This document shows, one piece after another, positions 31,325 through 36,604 of a stretch of 36,604 nt of DNA; positions within the stretch are counted from its first letter, which is position 1, and the number at the start of each line of letters is the position of its first letter. Position numbers and translations under genes: made by a program. Below the pieces are notes generated by a model, which did not search any database, was not told the origin of the DNA, and worked only from the letters and a program-made list of their open reading frames with translations. Origin of the DNA: Pseudolabrys sp. Lineage in GTDB: Bacteria > Pseudomonadota > Alphaproteobacteria > Rhizobiales > Xanthobacteraceae. The stretch is from contig JALHNV010000034.1 of assembly GCA_022843325.1 (NCBI GenBank), forward strand, positions 1 to 36,604. Reading direction: 5' to 3'.

Positions 31325-31987
31325 ATGATGGAATTTCTCTATTCCCCCGTAATGGTGGCCTTCTTCCAGGTCGTCATGATCGACCTGGTTCTCGCCGGTG
31401 ACAACGCCATCGTCATAGGTCTCGCCGCCGCGGGCCTCCCCGCGGATCAGCGCAAAAAGGCAATTCTGGTCGGCATCATCGCCGCCACCGTGCTGCGCAT
31501 CGTCTTCGCCGGCATCACCACGCAATTGCTGCAGATCGTCGGCCTGTTGCTCGCCGGCGGCGTGCTGCTGCTGTGGGTGTGCTGGAAGATGTGGCGCGAG
31601 CTGCGCACATCGCACCAGGAAGAGCATGCCGCCCAGGAGGCCCTGGAAAACGCCGATCTCAACGCCGACGGCACCGTCGCTGACGGCGCGCCGCGCAAGA
31701 CCTTCCGTCAGGCGGCCTTGCAGATCCTGATCGCCGACATCACGATGTCGCTCGACAACGTGCTCGCCGTCGCCGGCGCCGCCCGCGACCATCCTTACGT
31801 GCTGATCTTCGGCCTGGTGCTGTCGATCGCGCTGATGGGCGTCGCCGCGAGCTACATCGCCAACCTGCTGCAGAAGCACCGCTGGATCGCCTATGTCGGC
31901 CTGGCCGTGATCCTCTACGTCGCGGGTGAGATGATCTGGCGCGGCGCCCACGAGGTTCAGCCCTACGTCGGGCAGCTCCTCGGATAA
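31325..31987 (+). CDS. TerC family integral membrane protein (YjbE-like)
   Basis: The 220-residue protein has about seven membrane helices and both hallmark acidic motifs of the TerC/YjbE family, DLVLAGDNAIVIGLA near residue 22 and DITMSLDNVLAVAG near residue 138. A hydrophilic loop (about residues 97-125) lies between the halves. YjbE-like proteins are implicated in metal export, notably manganese during metalation of exported enzymes, so this role is inferred. Two adjacent ATG codons (31325, 31328) could start it. A strong hairpin follows the stop, then the CaCA antiporter gene. Confidence 0.87.
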   Translation: MMEFLYSPVMVAFFQVVMIDLVLAGDNAIVIGLAAAGLPADQRKKAILVGIIAATVLRIVFAGITTQLLQIVGLLLAGGVLLLWVCWKMWRELRTSHQEEHAAQEALENADLNADGTVADGAPRKTFRQAALQILIADITMSLDNVLAVAGAARDHPYVLIFGLVLSIALMGVAASYIANLLQKHRWIAYVGLAVILYVAGEMIWRGAHEVQPYVGQLLG

Positions 31988-31993
31988 GTCCTT

Positions 31994-32021
31994 GCGGCGG
32001 CCGCTCACAAGCGGCCGCCGC
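31994..32021 (+). terminator. Hairpin after the TerC-family gene
   Basis: A perfect 12-bp inverted repeat, GCGGCGGCCGCT against AGCGGCCGCCGC, with a 4-base loop CACA, begins 6 bases after the stop codon. The following AGTTTCAA is only weakly T-rich, so it may be a partial terminator or an mRNA-stabilising stem before the antiporter gene. Confidence 0.7.
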
Positions 32022-32086
32022 AGTTTCAACTGACAGCAAGTGAGGTCGACCTCGGCGCAGACGCCGATCCAGCAGGAGCGTTCCCC

Positions 32087-33103
32087 ATGATTACCGTTCT
32101 TCAGTTCGCGGGCGGATTCGTCCTTTTGCTGTTTGGCGCCGAGTACCTGGTGCGCGGCGCCGTCTCGCTGGCGCGCCGTCTCAATGTCTCGCCGATGATC
32201 ATCGGCATGACCATCGTCGCCTACGGCACCACGGCGCCGGAACTGGTGGTCAGCCTGCAGGCGGCGATCGACGGCCTGCCCGGCATCGCCGTCGGCAATG
32301 TGGTCGGCTCCAACATCGCCAATATCTTGCTGATCCTCGGCCTCTCCGCTGTCATCTTCCCGATCGTGGTCAGTCCGAAGGCGCTCTACCGTGACGCCGC
32401 CGTGATGGGTGGCTCGGCGCTGCTGTTCACGGCGCTGGCGCTGTCCGGCCGGATCGAGCGCTGGCAGGGCATCCTGATGGTCGCGGTGCTGGTCGGCTAT
32501 TCGATCTATGCGTTCTGGTCCGAGCGCCAGCGCGGCAAGGCCAACGACGCCGGCGACCTGGCGGAAGAACTGTCGGACGAGTTCAAGGACCCGCCGCAGG
32601 CGACCTGGCTGTCGGTGCTCTGTGTCATCGGCGGCGTCGCCGCAGTCGTCACCGGTGCCAAGCTGCTGGTGACCGCCGCCGTCTTCACCGCGCGTTCGCT
32701 CGGCGTCGGCGAAGAGATCATCGGCCTCACCATCGTCGCGGTCGGCACGTCGCTGCCGGAACTCGCCACCGCCACCGTCGCCGCGCTCAAGAAACATTCC
32801 GAAGTCGCGGTCGGCAACATCATGGGTGCCGGCATCTATAATCTGCTGGCCATCATGGGTCTGGTGTCGGCGGTGTCGCCGGTCGATGTGCCGCGGCAGA
32901 TCCTGGCCTTCGACCTGTGGTTCATGCTGGCCGTCACCGGCACGCTGCTGTTCTTCCTGTTGGTGCGGAAGGGTCTCGCGCGTCCGGTTGGCGCGGCGTT
33001 CCTGGCGCTGTTCGTCGCCTACACGGTGCTGCAGTACTACGGCGTCGAGCGGGTGTTCGGGCCGGCCAAGCAGGCCGCGGCCGGCATCGGCCTCAGCGGC
33101 TAA
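32087..33103 (+). CDS. Calcium/sodium antiporter, CaCA family
   Basis: The 338-residue inner-membrane exchanger has ten predicted helices in two inverted halves. The alpha-repeats are GMTIVAYGTTAPELVVS with AVGNVVGSNIANILLILG, and GLTIVAVGTSLPELATA with AVGNIMGAGIYNLLAIMG. The key Glu residues of both PEL motifs, which hold the cation, are present. The second repeat reads GAGIYN where GSNIxN is usual, a change at the ion pathway. An acidic cytoplasmic loop (AGDLAEELSDEFKD) separates the halves. It follows the TerC gene by ~100 bases on the same strand, suggesting a shared cation-homeostasis theme. Confidence 0.88.
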   Translation: MITVLQFAGGFVLLLFGAEYLVRGAVSLARRLNVSPMIIGMTIVAYGTTAPELVVSLQAAIDGLPGIAVGNVVGSNIANILLILGLSAVIFPIVVSPKALYRDAAVMGGSALLFTALALSGRIERWQGILMVAVLVGYSIYAFWSERQRGKANDAGDLAEELSDEFKDPPQATWLSVLCVIGGVAAVVTGAKLLVTAAVFTARSLGVGEEIIGLTIVAVGTSLPELATATVAALKKHSEVAVGNIMGAGIYNLLAIMGLVSAVSPVDVPRQILAFDLWFMLAVTGTLLFFLLVRKGLARPVGAAFLALFVAYTVLQYYGVERVFGPAKQAAAGIGLSG

Positions 33104-33125
33104 GCAATCGGGCAGCCGCGCGCGG

Positions 33126-34322
33126 TCACGTCTCTCGCGCGCGGCGGCTCAGCACGAACAGCAGCATCACCAGACACACATTGGTGAGCGCCAGCGCCGT
33201 CAGGATCAGCAGCGTCCAGCCGGCGCCGCCGAGCCGGTACGCCACCGCGCCGGCAAAGGGCGCGGCCGCCATCGCCACCATCACCGGCAGACCGAGCCGC
33301 CCGACCAGCGCCGGATAACGCTCGGGGCCGAACAGCGCCAGCGGCAGCGTGCCCTTGGCGATGGTGCCGATGCCGTTGCCGGCGGCATAGCCGATGACGC
33401 CGAGCGCGATAAACGTAAACTCGAACAGGAACAGCAGCACGCCGGTCGCGACCAGCAACGTCGACGCGATCATGGTCCAGATCGGGTGGTACTGATTGCC
33501 GGCGAAGCGCTCGATCATGCGCGCGCCGACCGCGGACGGACCGATCAGCGCGCCGAGCGCGACCGCCGCCGCCAGATCGAGACCGCGCGCCTGCAACAGC
33601 AGCAAGATGAGATTGCCCATCATCGACAGGATCGCCGCGGCGATGGTGACCACCGCCGCCAGCAGCACGAACAGCCACACCTCGTGGCGCGCCAGCCGCA
33701 CGCCGGGCGTCACCGTCTGGCTGGCCGCCGGCGCAATGAACGAGCGGCGCGGCAGGATCAGCAGATACGCCGGCACGGCGACGCCGATAAACACCGCGGC
33801 ATAGCCGAAGCACGCGCCGCGCCAGCCGGCATATTCAATGAGCAGCGCCGTGATCGGCCAGCACACGGTGCTGGCGAAGCCGCCAAACAACGTGACCGAG
33901 GCAATGGCGTTGCGCGCGTCGCGGCCATAGATGCTGCCGAGCGTGGCGAAGGCCGCGTCGTAGAGCCCCGCCCCCATGCCGCCGCCGATCACCACCCAAG
34001 CGGCGAGGTACCAGACGTAATTCTGCGCGGTCCCAAGCAGCAGCAATCCGGCGCCCATCAGCGCCGCGCCCGCTGCCAGCGCGACACGGCCACCGTTGGC
34101 GCCGATCAGGCGGCCGGCGCGCGGCGACACAATGCCGGCCACCAGGAGGCCGACCGAGACGCCGGCAATGACCCAGTCCGTCGTCCAGCCGGTATCCGCG
34201 ACGATCGCCGGCGCCAGCACGGCCAGCAGATAGAACGTCGATCCCCAGGCGAGGATTTGCAGGAACCCCAGCACCGTCACGACGACGCGCGGGTTCGGCC
34301 GGCCGTCGGCGGTCGTGTCCAT
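33126..34322 (-). CDS. MFS transporter
   Basis: The 398-residue protein has twelve hydrophobic segments typical of the major facilitator superfamily. It shows an MFS loop-2/3-like motif (SPRAGRLIGANGGRVALA, about residues 61-78) and a glycine-rich helix (VIGGGMGAGLYDAAFATLG) in the N-half. The family assignment is clear, the substrate is not. The ATG at 34322 is preferred (MDTTADGRPNPRVV); in-frame upstream Met codons at 34331 and 34370 have no better ribosome site. It is divergent from the sigma-54 activator gene and convergent with the antiporter gene. Confidence 0.82.
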   Translation of the reverse strand: MDTTADGRPNPRVVVTVLGFLQILAWGSTFYLLAVLAPAIVADTGWTTDWVIAGVSVGLLVAGIVSPRAGRLIGANGGRVALAAGAALMGAGLLLLGTAQNYVWYLAAWVVIGGGMGAGLYDAAFATLGSIYGRDARNAIASVTLFGGFASTVCWPITALLIEYAGWRGACFGYAAVFIGVAVPAYLLILPRRSFIAPAASQTVTPGVRLARHEVWLFVLLAAVVTIAAAILSMMGNLILLLLQARGLDLAAAVALGALIGPSAVGARMIERFAGNQYHPIWTMIASTLLVATGVLLFLFEFTFIALGVIGYAAGNGIGTIAKGTLPLALFGPERYPALVGRLGLPVMVAMAAAPFAGAVAYRLGGAGWTLLILTALALTNVCLVMLLFVLSRRARET

Positions 34323-34443
34323 GCCGGCCATTGTCCACATTTGCAGCAGCGCCGGTAGCCCGGTGCGCAATAGTCTTCACAGCCCGTTAAGCAACAGCGG
34401 CGACACTGCACCAAATCGGCACAGCCGCCGTGCAGGAGTTCCC

Positions 34444-36048
34444 ATGTCCGAAACCGTGCTCATAGTCGACGACGATCCGGTGCAGCGCCGTCTGCTTGAG
34501 GCGCTGGTGGAGCGGCTCGGCTATCGCGCGCTGGTCGCGGACGGCGGCGATGCCGCGGTGAACATGCTGACCGGCCCTGCCCCGGCGCGTGTCGACTGCC
34601 TGGTGCTCGACATGGTGATGCCCGACCTCGACGGTCTCGGCGTGCTGGCGCGCATGCGCGAGGCCTCTCTCGACATTCCCGTCATCGTGCAGACCGCCCA
34701 TGGCGGCATCGACAATGCGGTCGCGGCGATGCGCGCCGGCGCCACCGACTTCGTCGTCAAGCCGGCCGGCGCCGAACGGCTTCAGGTGAGCCTGCGCAAT
34801 GCGCTGGCTACCAAGCGCCTGGCCGGCGAGTTGCAGCGGCTCAAGCGCCGCCGCGACGGCACGCTGACCATCAACGACGTCATCACCCGCTCGGCCGCGA
34901 TGCGGCCGGTGTTGCACGCCGCCGACAAGGCGGCCGATTCCAGCATCCCGGTGCTGATCGACGGCGAGTCCGGCGTCGGCAAGGAGCTGATCGCCCGCGC
35001 CGTGCATGGCAGCGGCGCGCGCCGCGCCATGCCTTTCATCGCGGTCAACTGCGGCGCCATGCCGGAGAACCTGGTCGAGTCGATTCTGTTCGGGCATGAG
35101 AAAGGCGCCTTCACCGGCGCCACCGAAAAGCACAACGGCAAATTCCTCGAGGCCGATGGCGGCACGCTGTTCCTCGACGAAGTCGGGGAATTGCCGCTGA
35201 CGGCGCAGGTGAAACTGCTGCGCGCCTTGCAGGAAGGCGAAGTCGAACCGGTCGGCGGCCGCAAGGCGGTGAAGGTCGACGTGCGCATCGTGTCGGCCAC
35301 CAACCGCGATTTGATCGCCGACGTGAAAGCGGGCCGCTTCCGCGAAGACCTGTTCTACCGCCTGCACGTGTTTCCGATCCTGGTGCCGCCGCTGCGTCAG
35401 CGCGTCGACGACATTCCCGATCTGGCGCGGCACTTCCTCGCCCGCATCGCTGCGGAAGAAGGCAAGCGCGTGCGCACCATCAGCGGCGGCGCGCTCGACC
35501 TGCTGTCGGCCTATCGCTGGCCCGGCAATGTGCGCCAGCTTGAGAACGCCATCTTCCGCGCCGTGGTGCTGAGCGAGGGCGAGGAAATCGGCGTCGCCGA
35601 ATTTCCGCAGATCGCGGCGCAGCTCGGCATCGACGTCGCTGTCGAGGTCGACCCCGACACCGTCGCCGCGCAGCCGAGCATGGCGCACATGATCGAGCCG
35701 GCGCCGGCGCTGGCCGCCGCCTGGCCCGAGGCCAGCGACAGCGCGCATGCTGGCCCCCATGCCGGCCCCTTGGCGCGCGACACGTCCGGCATAGCGTCGG
35801 CGATGCCGTCGCTGCGCCTGACCGATGCGCGCGGCGACGTGCGGCCGATCGACGACATCGAACGCGAGGTGATCCGCTTCGCCATCGCGCATTATCGCGG
35901 TCAGATGTCGGAGGTGGCGCGCCGCCTGCAGATCGGCCGCTCGACGCTGTACCGCAAGCTCGAGGGCCTTGGTCTGGATGACGGCGGCGATGCCAAAACG
36001 CCTGAAAACAAGACGCCGGCGGCCAAGGAAGCCGTGACGGCGGGTTGA
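34444..36048 (+). CDS. NtrC-family sigma-54-dependent response regulator
   Basis: The 534-residue regulator has a receiver domain (residues 1-120; acidic pocket DDD at 9-11, phospho-acceptor Asp56 in LVLDMVMPDLDG, Lys106). A sigma-54 activator AAA+ domain follows: Walker A GESGVGKE at 174-181, GAFTGA at 221-226, Walker B TLFLDE at 241-246. A Fis-type helix-turn-helix is near the C-terminus (VARRLQIGRSTLYRKLEGLGL). All ATPase and sigma-54 contact motifs are intact. A long Ala/Pro-rich linker (about 400-480) separates AAA+ from the DNA-binding domain. AGGAG lies 6 bases before the ATG at 34444. No partner kinase is adjacent. Confidence 0.92.
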   Translation: MSETVLIVDDDPVQRRLLEALVERLGYRALVADGGDAAVNMLTGPAPARVDCLVLDMVMPDLDGLGVLARMREASLDIPVIVQTAHGGIDNAVAAMRAGATDFVVKPAGAERLQVSLRNALATKRLAGELQRLKRRRDGTLTINDVITRSAAMRPVLHAADKAADSSIPVLIDGESGVGKELIARAVHGSGARRAMPFIAVNCGAMPENLVESILFGHEKGAFTGATEKHNGKFLEADGGTLFLDEVGELPLTAQVKLLRALQEGEVEPVGGRKAVKVDVRIVSATNRDLIADVKAGRFREDLFYRLHVFPILVPPLRQRVDDIPDLARHFLARIAAEEGKRVRTISGGALDLLSAYRWPGNVRQLENAIFRAVVLSEGEEIGVAEFPQIAAQLGIDVAVEVDPDTVAAQPSMAHMIEPAPALAAAWPEASDSAHAGPHAGPLARDTSGIASAMPSLRLTDARGDVRPIDDIEREVIRFAIAHYRGQMSEVARRLQIGRSTLYRKLEGLGLDDGGDAKTPENKTPAAKEAVTAG

Positions 36049-36071
36049 CGCTTGTCCCGGCTCTGCGGCCC

Positions 36072-36178
36072 GTAGCCCGGATGGAGCGCAGCGGAATGCG
36101 GGGAAGCCCTCCCCGGATTTCGCCGAGTTTATCATCGGGCCGCGCTTCGCGCGGACCCGTTGGCTCATCATGGGCTAC
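36072..36178. repeat. Palindromic intergenic repeat, family E
   Basis: Outer arms GTAGCCC (36072-36078) and GGGCTAC (36172-36178) are inverses. Inside are GGGGAAGCCCTCCCC and CGCGCTTCGCGCG hairpins. It follows the sigma-54 activator gene and may end its transcript. Confidence 0.6.
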
Positions 36179-36251
36179 ACAACCAAGGCACGCCCGGTCG
36201 GGCTCACGTTTGGTTGATTAAAATTTTAAGTAAATCCGGCCCGCGTTAGCT

Positions 36252-36266
36252 TTAAGCGAAGGTTAA
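36252..36266. promoter_or_regulatory. Candidate CtrA-binding site
   Basis: TTAAGCGAAGGTTAA fits TTAA-N7-TTAA, the consensus for the alphaproteobacterial cell-cycle regulator CtrA. It lies 160 bases before the last gene. A TTAAAATTTTAA palindrome (36218-36229) is just upstream. The rest of 36181-36425 is relatively AT-rich and shows no confident -35/-10 pair. Confidence 0.4.
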
Positions 36267-36425
36267 TGCGGCGGTTTGTCTGATTTCATTCGTCAACGCC
36301 CGCAGGCATGCCCATAATGGCGATGCAGTCTGACACGTGGCGTGACAGCGGCATTCCCGGTTAAAGCGCTACGGACATTTTTATCGTTTTCGTTGAGTTC
36401 TGTTGCGTGCAGTGGAGTGTGTGAC

Positions 36426-36604
36426 ATGCGCAAGCACCGCGTCGACCGTTTGCTGGCCAGCACGGTCCTCAGCTTTATCGTTGCCGTGCCGACGCTCGCC
36501 GTCGCGACACCGGATCGCATCCAGTCGGTCGCGCCGCTGGCGCCATCGCTCAATCGGGCGCCGCGCCCGCGCGACGTGGCGCCGCTGCCGCCCGCCCCGC
36601 TGCC
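36426..36604 (+). CDS. Secreted or cell-envelope protein, N-terminus only
   Basis: The window ends inside this gene; 59 residues are visible. They show a Sec signal peptide (basic MRKHRVDR, hydrophobic LLASTVLSFIVAVPTLAVA, likely cleavage after AVA) followed by a Pro/Ala-rich stretch with PRPRDVAPLPPAPLP. Such proline-rich starts are frequent in envelope enzymes of this group, but no domain is visible yet. The ATG at 36426 follows GGAGTGTGTGAC. A TTAA-N7-TTAA motif 160 bases upstream hints at cell-cycle control. Confidence 0.6.
   Translation, partial: MRKHRVDRLLASTVLSFIVAVPTLAVATPDRIQSVAPLAPSLNRAPRPRDVAPLPPAPL

Noticed and set aside
34444-36048. Pairing of the sigma-54 activator with the HWE kinase at 20643
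   Set aside because: They are 13 kb apart, and nothing in the sequence links them.

Overview
The window looks like chromosomal DNA from a high-GC alphaproteobacterium of the order Hyphomicrobiales, probably near Nitrobacteraceae/Xanthobacteraceae (inferred; no 16S gene is present). The evidence is a TrcR/DUF1013 cell-cycle regulator, an HWE-type histidine kinase, a three-gene pntAa-pntAb-pntB operon next to an aa3 oxidase subunit IV, tandem Bug-type periplasmic receptors, and many short palindromic repeats between genes. Most genes are housekeeping or metabolic. I see no rRNA, tRNA, CRISPR array, integrase or IS transposase.

Layout. 1-4.6 kb: trcR, a zinc-ribbon metallo-beta-lactamase-fold protein, an orphan BrnA/CopG-like antitoxin, a tiny GIY-YIG nuclease gene between inverted repeats, and propionyl-CoA synthetase. 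4.6-10.6 kb: a TSUP exporter, an unknown membrane protein with a small winged-helix-like partner, a second acyl-CoA ligase, an AT-rich orphan gene, and a HicAB toxin-antitoxin pair with a readable promoter and operator. 10.6-18 kb: a small secreted protein, two paralogous Bug receptors, two small DUF465 proteins, a GGDEF protein, purE-purK, an Asp/Asn hydroxylase-like protein, rpsU and a small exported protein. 18-23.4 kb: an MBL-fold protein, an alpha/beta hydrolase, a GNAT acetyltransferase, a PAS-HWE kinase, a formyltransferase-like protein and a lipoprotein L,D-transpeptidase. 23.4-31 kb, almost all on the minus strand: pntB, pntAb, pntAa, cox subunit IV, an ABC1/UbiB kinase, a Doc toxin with an AbrB-type antitoxin, and an M3 oligoendopeptidase. 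31-36.6 kb: a TerC-family protein, a CaCA antiporter, an MFS transporter, an NtrC-like regulator and the start of a secreted protein cut by the window end.

Genes that work together: purE and purK are consecutive steps of purine synthesis. The pnt genes encode the proton-pumping transhydrogenase. hicA/hicB and doc/abrB are toxin-antitoxin operons, each with palindromes overlapping its promoter. The two Bug receptors have no TctA/TctB membrane partners here.

The most unusual structure is the 390-bp unit at 2251-2640. A 95-aa GIY-YIG gene is enclosed almost to the base by two imperfect 44/45-bp inverted repeats, each holding its own palindrome, and its right end touches the propionyl-CoA synthetase stop codon. 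It has the form of a minimal mobile or repeat-spreading element. Several other repeat families lie in the gaps, and two of them reach into or supply the start codons of neighbouring genes (the TSUP exporter and possibly purK).
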